Part shown: piece by piece, positions 17,669 through 27,800 of the stretch
How positions within the stretch are numbered: position 1 is the stretch's first letter
Layout of the letters: each line of letters opens with the position of its first letter
Origin: Bifidobacterium breve
GTDB taxonomy: Bacteria; Bacteroidota; Bacteroidia; Flavobacteriales; Flavobacteriaceae
Reading direction: 5' to 3'
Assembly (NCBI GenBank): GCA_943326765.2
Contig: CALPUN020000003.1
Coordinates: forward strand, 1 to 35,366
Length of the DNA: 35,366 bases
The notes under the pieces: generated by a model
Told to the model about the DNA's origin: nothing
What the model saw: only the letters and a program-made list of their open reading frames with translations
Database searches by the model: none
Translations under genes and position numbers: made by a program

Positions 17669-18814
17669 ATGAAATTTAATACGAAAACCATTCATGGTGG
17701 ACAACATCATGATCCTAGTACCGGAGCCGTAATGCCTCCAGTATATCAAACCTCAACGTTTGCGCAGGTTAGCCCGGGACAACCTGTAAATCCAGATTAC
17801 GAATACAGTAGAGCGGCCAATCCAACAAGGACGGCATTGGAACAGGCTTTGGCTAGTATCGAAAATGGAACCCGCGGATTGGCTTTTTCATCTGGATTAG
17901 CAGCAACCGATTGCTTGTTGCGTTCTTTCAAAGCTGGTGACGAAGTGATTGCCATGGATGATTTGTATGGAGGAACCTATAGAATGTTTACCAGAATTTA
18001 CAAAGATTCTGGCATCATATTTCATTTTGTTGACATGAATGATACCGCAAAATTCCAATCGTTGATAAATGAAAACACAAAATTGGTATGGGTAGAAACC
18101 CCAACCAATCCGTTGATGAAATTGGCCGACATTCAAGAAATTGCCAAGATCACGAAGGCTAATAAAATATTATTTGCCGTGGATAATACTTTCGCAACGC
18201 CTTATTTGCAACGCCCATTAGATTTAGGTGCCGATGTGGTGATGCATTCTGCTACCAAGTATTTAGGAGGACATTCGGATGTTATTGCCGGAGCCTTGAT
18301 TGTAAAAGACGAAGCGTTAGGCGAACAATTGCATTTTCAACAATTTGCAACAGGAGCGACTTTAGGGCCGATGGATAGTTTTTTAGTGTTAAGAGGAATC
18401 AAAACCTTGCATTTGCGTGTGCAAAGACATTGTGAAAATGGGGGGAAAGTAGCGGTGTTTTTAAGCAACCATCCCAAAATAAAAACCGTTTATTATCCAG
18501 GATTGCCAAGTCATCCTTTTCATGAAATCGCCAAAAAACAAATGAGTGGTTTTGGAGGAATGGTTTCTTTTACGTTTGCTTCTGGCAAGAAAGAAGACGC
18601 TGTAGCATTTTTGGAAAAACTAAAAGTATTTACGCTTGCGGAATCATTAGGAGGCGTAGAGTCGTTAGCGAATCACCCAGCATTAATGACGCATGCATCG
18701 ATTCCGGAAGACAAAAGAAAAGAAATTGGAATCACCGACGATTTGGTTCGGTTGAGTGTTGGAATCGAAGACGAAGAGGATTTAATAGCCGATTTGATAC
18801 AAGCGCTTCAATAA
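17669..18814 (+). CDS. Cystathionine gamma-synthase/lyase family PLP enzyme
   Basis: KFNTKTIHGGQ start, SRAANPTRTALEQALA, HSATKYLGGHSDVIAGAL PLP lysine motif. Start at ATG 17669 rather than TTG 17648. Confidence 0.92.
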   Translation: MKFNTKTIHGGQHHDPSTGAVMPPVYQTSTFAQVSPGQPVNPDYEYSRAANPTRTALEQALASIENGTRGLAFSSGLAATDCLLRSFKAGDEVIAMDDLYGGTYRMFTRIYKDSGIIFHFVDMNDTAKFQSLINENTKLVWVETPTNPLMKLADIQEIAKITKANKILFAVDNTFATPYLQRPLDLGADVVMHSATKYLGGHSDVIAGALIVKDEALGEQLHFQQFATGATLGPMDSFLVLRGIKTLHLRVQRHCENGGKVAVFLSNHPKIKTVYYPGLPSHPFHEIAKKQMSGFGGMVSFTFASGKKEDAVAFLEKLKVFTLAESLGGVESLANHPALMTHASIPEDKRKEIGITDDLVRLSVGIEDEEDLIADLIQALQ

Positions 18815-18827
18815 AAGGAATTCAAAC

Positions 18828-18858
18828 AAAAAACCAATACAAACGTATTGGTTTTTTG
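18828..18858. terminator. Bidirectional intrinsic terminator
   Basis: aaaaaaccaatac-aaac-gtattggtttttt perfect inverted repeat between convergent genes. Confidence 0.9.
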
Positions 18859-18878
18859 TTTTTATATGAGATTCGTTT

Positions 18879-19661
18879 TTATTGGATGTAGTAAATATAA
18901 CCCACATTAAACCAAACCAACCAATCGTTTGCTTTGTTTTCTGGATATAAAGAAGGATTAGGATTCAAACCATCCACCCAATTGGAAAAGTAATACTGCA
19001 AGCGCATGTCGACCATTAAATCTGACAATGGCGCTATTTTGTAACGAGTTCCAACACTACCTATGACAGACCAAACAGTTCCTCCAGCATTTTGAGTGGC
19101 ATTGTAATATTTTATAGGAGTCGTTGCAGGAGTATTTAATTTTCCTAATGTTGAAGACGCTTTCGGGTCGTAAAAACTAAATTGTCCTCCCAAACTAATA
19201 AAAGGAGCAAAAGCCCCAACAGTTGCTGTAAAATCACGAATGCTTAAAGGAAAATATTCCAACTGCATCCCAATATTGGTTACAGCAACACTTCCTTTCA
19301 TCGCTCTCAATTGATCGTTAAATAATTTTTTTCTTTTTGAATCCACCCATTCTCCAAAGTGCTTCAAATTACTTTTATTATACGACAATTCACTTCTCAA
19401 TTTGAAGTGATCGTTAAAATAAGTCTCCGGAGTATAACAGTTACAGTCGGCTTTGTAAGAGAAGTTTAGGTAGTGTATTAACCCAATTCCATACCCAGAA
19501 TTTCCTGCGTTTGTAGAAAAATCATGTCTTTCACCATAATCAGATTGAAAAGCAACAGGGCCAACAATAACACCGACTTCATGAGAAAAACCAAATTGTG
19601 CAAGAGTCTTATTTGAAAATCCAAATAAAAGTAAGACGGTTATAATAAGATATTTGGGCAT
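18879..19661 (-). CDS. THC0290_0291-like exported protein (outer membrane beta-barrel-like)
   Basis: Signal peptide MPKYLIITVLLLFGFSNKTLAQ; cysteine pair CNCYTPETYFNDHFKLR; beta-rich with terminal VGYIYYIQ. Family name from memory. Confidence 0.7.
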   Translation of the reverse strand: MPKYLIITVLLLFGFSNKTLAQFGFSHEVGVIVGPVAFQSDYGERHDFSTNAGNSGYGIGLIHYLNFSYKADCNCYTPETYFNDHFKLRSELSYNKSNLKHFGEWVDSKRKKLFNDQLRAMKGSVAVTNIGMQLEYFPLSIRDFTATVGAFAPFISLGGQFSFYDPKASSTLGKLNTPATTPIKYYNATQNAGGTVWSVIGSVGTRYKIAPLSDLMVDMRLQYYFSNWVDGLNPNPSLYPENKANDWLVWFNVGYIYYIQ

Positions 19662-19688
19662 TAGGATTCGGTTTAGTTCAATTATCGA

Positions 19689-19696
19689 CAAATATA
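19689..19696 (-). promoter_or_regulatory. TAnnTTTG -7 element for the exported protein gene
   Basis: caaatata = TATATTTG on minus strand, about 28 nt upstream of ATG. Confidence 0.45.
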
Positions 19697-19847
19697 TAAA
19701 AACATCATTCACTTATAAAATAAAATAAAAAAATACTTATTTATAAACAAGATTTAACACAAATACTTAAAAAATAGAGCATTAAAAGCTATTTTTTAAG
19801 TTTACAGATGAGGAATAAAATAAATCGGTTGAGATTCTAAAAAAAAG

Positions 19848-19878
19848 TTTACGGATATTTTTATAAAATGTATATTTG
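19848..19878 (+). promoter_or_regulatory. Bacteroidota-type promoter upstream of gdhA
   Basis: TATATTTG at 19871-19878; weak TTTA at 19848 with 19-nt spacing. Confidence 0.5.
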
Positions 19879-19926
19879 TCGCCAATTAACGAAAACGTTT
19901 TCTTAAACGGTAATAATCTAACAATC

Positions 19927-21270
19927 ATGTCACAAAGCATCAACACTTTTATTGAATCAGTTTCAAAAAGAAATCCAAACGAGCCTGAATTTATGCAGGC
20001 AGTTAAAGAAGTTGCTGAAACTGTAATCCCATTTATTGAACAAAATAAAAAATACCAAAACAAAATGCTTTTGGAGCGTATGGTGGAAGCCGAACGCATC
20101 ATTATGTTTCGTGTCACTTGGATCGATGACGCAGGAACAACTCTAGTGAACAGAGGATACAGAATTCAAATGAACTCTGCTATCGGACCTTACAAAGGCG
20201 GGATTCGTTTTCACCCATCGGTGAACTTAAGCATCTTAAAATTCCTAGCTTTCGAACAAACGTTTAAAAACAGCTTGACCACATTGCCAATGGGCGGTGG
20301 AAAAGGAGGCGCTGACTTTGATCCAAAAGGAAAATCAGATATCGAAATCATGCGTTTTTGCCAAGCATTCATGACCGAATTGTCAAAACATATCGGAGCC
20401 GATACAGACGTTCCAGCCGGAGATATCGGTGTTGGAGGTCGTGAAGTAGGATACATGTTCGGACAATATAAAAAATTAAGAAACGAATTTACTGGAGTTT
20501 TAACCGGAAAAGGAATTTCTTTCGGAGGATCATTAATTCGTCCAGAGGCAACAGGTTACGGCGATGTTTATTTCGCACAAAGCATGTTGGCTACAAAAGG
20601 AGATAGTTTTGCCGGAAAGACTGTTGTCATTTCTGGTTCTGGAAACGTAGCACAATACGCTGCCGAGAAAGCCACTCAATTGGGAGGGAAAGTTGTGACA
20701 ATGTCAGATTCTGCGGGATACATCTACGATGCTGACGGAATCAACGCTGAGAAATTGGGCTACGTTATGGAAATTAAAAATACCAACTATGGCAGAATTA
20801 GCGATTATTTAAACAAATATCCTAATGCAAAATACGTTGCAGGAAAACGTCCTTGGGAAGTAAAATGCGATGTTGCGTTGCCATGTGCTACTCAAAACGA
20901 ATTGAACGAAGCAGAAGCTAAAACGTTAGTAGCAAACGGTTGTATTTGTGTTGCGGAAGGAGCAAATATGCCTTCTACTCCGGAAGCCGTTGAAGTGTTC
21001 CAACATGCTAAAATCTTATTCGCACCAGGAAAAGCATCTAATGCAGGTGGTGTGGCTACTTCTGGTTTGGAAATGTCTCAAAACTCTTTGCGTTTGAGCT
21101 GGACCTCGGAAGAAGTTGACGAAAGATTAAAAAGAATTATGTTAGACATTCACAGTTCTTGCGTAAAATATGGTTCTGAAGCCAATGGATATGTTGACTA
21201 CGTAAAAGGAGCCAACATCGCCGGATTTGTTAAAGTTGCCGATGCTATGTTAGGACAAGGGGTGGTATAA
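19927..21270 (+). CDS. gdhA: NADP-specific glutamate dehydrogenase
   Basis: PYKGGIRFHPSVNLSILKFLAFEQTFKNSLTTLPMGGGKGG motif; start set at ATG 19927 (MSQSINTFIES). Confidence 0.96.
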   Translation: MSQSINTFIESVSKRNPNEPEFMQAVKEVAETVIPFIEQNKKYQNKMLLERMVEAERIIMFRVTWIDDAGTTLVNRGYRIQMNSAIGPYKGGIRFHPSVNLSILKFLAFEQTFKNSLTTLPMGGGKGGADFDPKGKSDIEIMRFCQAFMTELSKHIGADTDVPAGDIGVGGREVGYMFGQYKKLRNEFTGVLTGKGISFGGSLIRPEATGYGDVYFAQSMLATKGDSFAGKTVVISGSGNVAQYAAEKATQLGGKVVTMSDSAGYIYDADGINAEKLGYVMEIKNTNYGRISDYLNKYPNAKYVAGKRPWEVKCDVALPCATQNELNEAEAKTLVANGCICVAEGANMPSTPEAVEVFQHAKILFAPGKASNAGGVATSGLEMSQNSLRLSWTSEEVDERLKRIMLDIHSSCVKYGSEANGYVDYVKGANIAGFVKVADAMLGQGVV

Positions 21271-21288
21271 TTCCCTAAAATAAAATGT

Positions 21289-21331
21289 AAAAAAGCCTTT
21301 ATGCTGGTAAAACAGATTAAGGCTTTTTTTT
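21289..21331 (+). terminator. Intrinsic terminator after gdhA
   Basis: aaaaaagcctt(ta)...(ta)aaggctttttttt stem with U-tract. Confidence 0.85.
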
Positions 21332-21400
21332 GTTTGCTATATTAAAAAACAATTTTTTTCGTTTTGTAGTATATTTGTTTTAAATTCTTGATGCATTCTA

Positions 21401-23701
21401 ATGAAACGATATTGGCTACTACTGCTTTCCCTTTTGACCCTTTCGATGGGTTTCTCTCAAAACAATAAGTTGTGGAAAGGCTACTTCTCTTACAACGAAA
21501 TTAAAGACCTGTCTCAAAGTACTTCAAAGGTATTTGCGGCATCAGAAAATGCTTTTTTCTCTCAAGATATTTTATCGGGAACGATTAAAACGACCAATAC
21601 TATTGATGGACTTTCAGGCCAAACCATTACCTCTTTTTATCAAAGTCCAACGCTAAAAAAATCATTAATAGGCTATGAAAATGGGCTAATGATTGTCATT
21701 AATGAAGTAGACGGCAGCATGCTCAATGTGGTAGACATCATCAACAAATCTATTCCACAAAATGTAAAAAAAATCAACCATTTCATGGAATATAACGGGA
21801 TTGTTTATGTTTCTTGTGATTTTGGAATTGTGCAATACAACTTAGCAACTCTTCAGTTTGGAGACACTTATTTTATTGGATACAATGGCAATTTAATCAA
21901 CATTACCCAATCGGCTGTTTTTGAAGGCAAAATATACGCCGCAACAAGGTATAATGGAATTTTATCTGCGGAGATCAATAACCCGAACCTTAACGATTAC
22001 AACCAATGGACTACAATAGCTAATTCTGGGTGGTCCGGAATTGAAACTTTCGGCACTAATTTAATCGGAACAACCACAACCGGAAGTTTACAAAAATTAT
22101 CTGGAACTACATTTGTCCCAATTACACAGCTTCCACAACCAGCCATAGATTTAAGATCCAATGGAACGTATTTGACTATAACAACAAAAAATCACGTCTA
22201 CACTTACAATTCCAATTTAATTCAAACCGCCGATATTAATAGCAGTCAAATTCCAGAACCGGCTCTTGAATTTACATGCGCTACAGTCATCAACGACCTT
22301 GTTTTTATAGGAACCAAAGCCAACGGCCTTTTTAGTAAAAGCTTTACAGCGGCTACTTTTGACAATGGTACTCCCGACGGGCCTTTTAAAAACGCCATTT
22401 TTGCGATTAATGCGAGTACGAAAAATCTTTGGGCTGTTTATGGAGGGTATAATATTGATTACAATCCGTTTGTATACGATTCTTTTGGCACCGTCAACAC
22501 CTATGGCATTAGCAAACTTAAAGAAAATGGCTGGTTGAATATTCCGTATTCCGACATACAAGCGGCAGCAGGCCAACCGGTCAATTCCCTTGTTCGTATT
22601 ACGGTTAATCCAAACAATGAAAACCAAGTGTATGTCAGTTCGTATCATTCCGGGCTATTAAAAGTAGAAAACGAGGTGCCTACACTACTTTATGATGAAA
22701 ATAATAGCGGATTGGATCCGATGACCGGAACTGATTATATTCGAACGAACGGAACTGCATTTGATGACTCTGGAAATTTGTGGGTGACGAATGCTCGGGT
22801 GGCTAAAGGATTGAAAGTTTTTAAAACAAATGGCCAATGGCAAGCATTTACGGTCGATTTTAGTGCGATAAACGTGTTTGAAACCGGAAGATTGATTATC
22901 GATAAAAACGGAACCAAATGGATGACTACTGTAAATGACGGTGTATTAGCTTTCAACGAGCGTTATAACAATCGTTTCAAAACGTTAAAAGAAACGTCCG
23001 ACACAGGAAACCTTCCAATTAACGACGTAAGGGCGATGGCCATTGACAATAGAGACCAATTGTGGATCGGAACCCGGAAAGGCCTACGCGTCTTATCCAG
23101 CGTCGATGATTTTTTATCCGATGCCCAAATGACATCCGATGCCATTATTATTTTAGAAGAAAACTTGGCACAGGAATTACTGTACGAACAATCGATTACC
23201 GATATTTTTGTGGATGGTGCCAACAATAAATGGATAGGAACGGCAGATTCTGGAGTATTCTTAGTTTCCGCTGACGGGCAAAAAACCATCTATCATTTTA
23301 CCAGCAACAATTCACCTTTGCCGAGCAACAATATCAATGACATCGACATCAACGGGTTTACAGGCGAAGTTTTTTTTGCCACCACCAAAGGAATGGTTTC
23401 TTTCAAAGGGATATCCACCTTAGCCAATGATAATTTAAACAACGTTTTTGTTTATCCAAATCCAGTGCGACCAGAGTTTACCGGTACCGTAAAAGTTAGC
23501 GGTTTGATGGATAAAGTTCATGTAAAAATCACAGATATCGAAGGAAATTTAGTCAACGAATCCATTTCAGAAGGCGGAACTATCGAATGGGATACGACCG
23601 CTTTCGGAAAGTACAAAGTGGCTTCTGGGGTTTACATGATTTTTGTTTCTTCCGATGATGGAGCAGAAACCAAAGTAAAAAAAGTGATGATTATTCGATA
23701 A
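21401..23701 (+). CDS. porZ: PorZ-like T9SS component: two-component-regulator-type propeller with T9SS C-terminal domain
   Basis: N-terminal WKGYFSYNEIKDLSQSTSKVFAASENAFFSQD, propeller repeats (IDNRDQLWIGTRKGL, DGANNKWIGTADSGV), C-terminal VFVYPNPVRPEFTGTVKVSGL...YMIFVSSDDGAETKVKKVMIIR; adjacent to recO. Confidence 0.85.
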   Translation: MKRYWLLLLSLLTLSMGFSQNNKLWKGYFSYNEIKDLSQSTSKVFAASENAFFSQDILSGTIKTTNTIDGLSGQTITSFYQSPTLKKSLIGYENGLMIVINEVDGSMLNVVDIINKSIPQNVKKINHFMEYNGIVYVSCDFGIVQYNLATLQFGDTYFIGYNGNLINITQSAVFEGKIYAATRYNGILSAEINNPNLNDYNQWTTIANSGWSGIETFGTNLIGTTTTGSLQKLSGTTFVPITQLPQPAIDLRSNGTYLTITTKNHVYTYNSNLIQTADINSSQIPEPALEFTCATVINDLVFIGTKANGLFSKSFTAATFDNGTPDGPFKNAIFAINASTKNLWAVYGGYNIDYNPFVYDSFGTVNTYGISKLKENGWLNIPYSDIQAAAGQPVNSLVRITVNPNNENQVYVSSYHSGLLKVENEVPTLLYDENNSGLDPMTGTDYIRTNGTAFDDSGNLWVTNARVAKGLKVFKTNGQWQAFTVDFSAINVFETGRLIIDKNGTKWMTTVNDGVLAFNERYNNRFKTLKETSDTGNLPINDVRAMAIDNRDQLWIGTRKGLRVLSSVDDFLSDAQMTSDAIIILEENLAQELLYEQSITDIFVDGANNKWIGTADSGVFLVSADGQKTIYHFTSNNSPLPSNNINDIDINGFTGEVFFATTKGMVSFKGISTLANDNLNNVFVYPNPVRPEFTGTVKVSGLMDKVHVKITDIEGNLVNESISEGGTIEWDTTAFGKYKVASGVYMIFVSSDDGAETKVKKVMIIR

Positions 23702-23712
23702 AGAAGTTGGCC

Positions 23713-23841
23713 GTTGTGAGTTGTCGGTTGTCAGTTTCGAATAATCTATTTGAAACATTTACAGAGCTACCAATTACTCAGGATTTAATTCCAAAAAGGA
23801 ATCCCTTTTTAACGAACAACTCACAACTCACAACTGACAAC
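23713..23841. repeat. Inverted-repeat-flanked intergenic region (porZ/recO)
   Basis: gttgtgagttgtcggttgtcagtt (23713-23736) versus aacaactcacaactcacaactgacaac (23815-23841); at least 12-nt perfect complementarity. Confidence 0.75.
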
Positions 23842-23845
23842 CCCC

Positions 23846-24559
23846 ATGCAAGTCAAAACCAAAGCCATCGTCATTTCGTCATTAAAATACCAAGAGAAAA
23901 GCTTGATTGTAAAATGCTTTACGTTGTCCGACGGTTTAAAATCGTATTTCGTTCGCGATGCTTTTTCGGGTCGCAAATCCAATCAAAAGATTGCCTATTT
24001 TCAACCCTTGACGATTCTCGAAATTGAAGCCGTGCACAAAAATAAAGGCACTTTAGAAAGTTTCAAAGAAATAAAAATCGCAACACCCTTCCAAACGATT
24101 CATTCCGATGTGATTAAAAGCACCATCGTCATGTTTGTCTCCGAAATCTTGCACCATTCCATTCAAGAAGAAGAAAAAAACGAAGCGCTTTTTGCCTTTC
24201 TAGAAACCGCTTTAGATTGGTTAGATCATCACGAGGAAACGGTCAATTTTCATTTAATTTTGCTGCTTGAAATCACCAAACACCTCGGGTTTTATCCCGA
24301 TATTTCGGAGGCGAACTTTCATTATTTTGAAATGTCAGAAGGCGTTTTTACACCGTTACAGTCCATTAGCGCGCTCACGGAACACGAAACCCAGCTTTTC
24401 AAAAAACTCCTCGATTTAGACTTCACCAATACCCAAAAAATCTTTCATGTCATTGAACGGCAGTTGCTCCTTAAAATCCTTATCGAATACTACAGCATTC
24501 ATTTGGATGGCTTTAAAAAACCAAAATCATTGGAGGTTTTAAAAGAAGTTTTCTCTTAA
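23846..24559 (+). CDS. recO: DNA repair protein RecO
   Basis: KAIVISSLKYQEKSLIVKCFTLSDGLKSYFVRDAF OB-fold start, length and C-terminal helical domain. Confidence 0.92.
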   Translation: MQVKTKAIVISSLKYQEKSLIVKCFTLSDGLKSYFVRDAFSGRKSNQKIAYFQPLTILEIEAVHKNKGTLESFKEIKIATPFQTIHSDVIKSTIVMFVSEILHHSIQEEEKNEALFAFLETALDWLDHHEETVNFHLILLLEITKHLGFYPDISEANFHYFEMSEGVFTPLQSISALTEHETQLFKKLLDLDFTNTQKIFHVIERQLLLKILIEYYSIHLDGFKKPKSLEVLKEVFS

Positions 24560-24564
24560 AATTA

Positions 24565-24687
24565 GGGCGTGACCGCGCCGAAAAGGCGGGTCGGGTTTTT
24601 CGTTCCCAATCTTTTGCGCCACCCATTCAAAAGGGATGGAAAAAATAAGCCCAAGCGCAAAAGGATTTCCACTGCAACCCCTCACGC
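24565..24687 (+). repeat. Structured intergenic element, family B (candidate RNA)
   Basis: Closing arms gcgtga (24567-24572) / tcacgc (24682-24687); hairpin gaccgcgcc-gaaaa-ggcgggtc; second hairpin aatcttttgcgc...gcgcaaaaggatt with bulged G. Confidence 0.7.
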
Positions 24688-24876
24688 AAATTCTACCAGC
24701 AATTCGCGTTTTAAGGCCTTGTCACACCGAGCGCCGTCGAGAGGCTAACTATTTTCAATCCATCCCAAAATCCTAGCTATAAACGAAACAAGTACCCCCG
24801 TAAAAACTTGGCACTCATGCCCTATAACTCATAACAATTTATTACTTTCGCAACTCGATTTTTAGAAAAGGATATT

Positions 24877-27800
24877 ATGAGCACAAAATTTACAGAATAC
24901 AAGGGACTCGACTTGCCTAAAGTTGCTTCCGAAGTTCTTGATTTTTGGAAAAAAGAAAACATCTTCGAAAAAAGCATCACCTCGCGCGAAGGCCAACCGC
25001 CATTTGTGTTTTTTGAAGGACCACCTTCGGCGAACGGTTTGCCTGGAATTCACCACGTGATGGCACGCGCCATTAAAGATATATTTTGCCGCTATAAAAC
25101 TCAAAAAGGATTTCAAGTCAAACGCAAAGCAGGTTGGGATACACACGGTTTGCCAGTAGAATTAGGCACTGAAAAAGAATTAGGAATTACCAAAGAAGAT
25201 ATTGGAAAGAAAATTTCCATCGAAGAATACAATGAAGCCTGTAAAAAAACAGTCATGCGCTACACCGATGTGTGGAACGATTTGACCGAAAAAATGGGCT
25301 ACTGGGTCGATATGGAAAACCCATATGTAACCTACAAACCCAAATACATGGAAAGTGTTTGGTGGCTTTTAAAACAAATCTACAACAAGGATTTGATGTA
25401 CAAAGGGTACACCATTCAACCCTATTCTCCGAAAGCAGGAACAGGGTTAAGCTCTCACGAAGTAAACCAACCCGGAAGTTACCGCGATGTCACAGATACA
25501 ACGGTTGTGGCGCAATTTAAAGCAAAGCCGGAATCACTTCCCGATTTCTTGACAAGACATGGTGAAATTTATATTCTTGCGTGGACAACCACACCGTGGA
25601 CGTTGCCATCGAATACCGCATTAACCGTTGGTCCGAAAATCGATTATGTTCTAGTGCATACTTTCAATCAATATACTTTTCAACCAACGAAAGTGGTATT
25701 GGCTAAGAACTTAGTCGGGAAGCAATTTGGAAAAACATTTTTTGAAAGCACCGAACCGAGCGATTTTGAAAATTTCAAAGAAGGCGATAAAAAAATCCCG
25801 TATCAAATCTTGACAGAATGCAAAGGGACTGATTTAGTCGGGATTCGCTACGAACAACTCTTACCATTTGCGCTTCCGTATCAAAATCCAGAAAATGCTT
25901 TTCGGGTAATTTTGGGAGATTTTGTCACAACAGAAGACGGAACCGGAATCGTACACACGGCGCCAACGTTTGGCGCAGATGATGCCAAAGTAGCCAAAGA
26001 AGCCATTCCAGAAGTACCGCCAATGTTGGTTTTAGATGAAAACGGAACGCCAGTGCCGCTAGTCAATTTACAAGGGAAATTCACGGCGCACCTGGGCGAG
26101 TATGCGGGTAAATATGTAAAAAACGAATATTATACAGACAATGATGCTCCAGAACGTTCGATCGATGTTGAATTAGCCATCCGCCTCAAAGAAGAAAACA
26201 AAGCGTTCAAAGTTGAAAAATACATACACAGTTACCCACATTGCTGGAGAACCGACACTCCCATTTTATATTATCCACTCGATTCATGGTTCATCAAAGT
26301 AACCGAAATCCGAGACCGAATGTTCGACCTGAACGAAACCATCAACTGGAAGCCCAAAGCAACTGGTGAAGGACGTTTCGGAAATTGGCTGAAAAATGCC
26401 AATGATTGGAATTTATCTCGTTCAAGATATTGGGGAATTCCATTGCCCATCTGGAGAACCGAAGACGGAACGGAAGAAATTCTAATTGGTTCTGTGGAAG
26501 AATTATACAACGAAATTGAAAAAGCTATCGCGGCAGGTTTCCAAAAGGCAAATCCGTTTCAAGGATTTCAAGTTGGAAATATGAGCGAAGAAAACTACGA
26601 TTTAGTCGATTTGCATAAAAATGTAGTCGACGAAATCACGCTGGTTTCCGCTTCTGGAAAAGAAATGAAACGCGAATCCGATTTGATAGATGTTTGGTTC
26701 GATTCAGGTGCCATGCCTTATGCACAATGGCATTATCCGTTTGAAAATAAAGATAAAATTGACGAGAATAAAGATTTTCCTGCCGATTTCATTGCCGAAG
26801 GTGTCGATCAAACGCGAGGTTGGTTTTATACTTTGCACGCCATCGGAACCTTAGTGTTCGATAAAATTGCCTATAAAAACGTGGTGTCTAACGGATTGGT
26901 TTTAGATAAAAACGGTCAGAAAATGTCCAAACGGTTGGGCAATGCTGTAGATCCGTTTACGACCTTGTCAGAATACGGTCCAGATGCGACTCGTTGGTAC
27001 ATGATTTCCAATGCGAATCCCTGGGACAACTTAAAATTTGATATGGAAGGCATCGCTGAGGTGCGTCGAAAATTCTTTGGAACACTATACAATACCTATT
27101 CGTTCTTTGCTTTGTATGCCAACATCGACCAGTTTAAATACGAAGAAGCCGAAGTGCCTTTGAACGAAAGACCGGAAATTGATCGTTGGATTATCTCCGA
27201 ATTGAATACGTTGGTTAAAGAGGTAGATGGGTTTTACGCCGATTACGAACCTACCAAAGCAGCGCGAGCGATAGCTGATTTTGTTCAAGAAAACTTAAGC
27301 AATTGGTACGTGCGTTTGTGTCGCCGTCGCTTCTGGAAAGGCGATTATGCACAAGATAAAATTGCAGCTTATCAAACGCTTTATACTTGTTTAATAACGA
27401 TTAGTAAATTGGGCGCGCCGATCGCTCCATTCTTTATGGACAAGCTTTACCGCGATTTAACTCAAGCCACTTCGTTAGAAAAATGGGACAGCGTGCATTT
27501 GGCAGATTTCCCTAAATTCGTTGAAAACTTTGTTGATAAATCATTAGAGAGCAAAATGCAGAAAGCACAAACCATTTCTTCATTAGTGTTGTCGCTTAGA
27601 AAAAAGGAAATGATCAAAGTGCGTCAACCACTGCAAAAGATAATGATACCAATACTTGACGACCATCAACGCCTTGAAATTGAGGCTATTTCCGACCTTA
27701 TCAAAGCCGAAGTGAATGTTAAAGAAATTGAACTTTTAGACGATGCCTCCGGTATTTTGGTGAAACAAATAAAACCCAATTTCAAGACTTTAGGACCTCG

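Noticed and set aside
23707-24027. 106-aa plus-strand ORF spanning the porZ-recO gap
   Set aside because: Crosses the inverted-repeat region and overlaps recO in another frame; recO is clearly the real gene.
24862-25146. 94-aa antisense ORF over the ileS start
   Set aside because: Antisense to the conserved HIGH-motif region of ileS; chance ORF.
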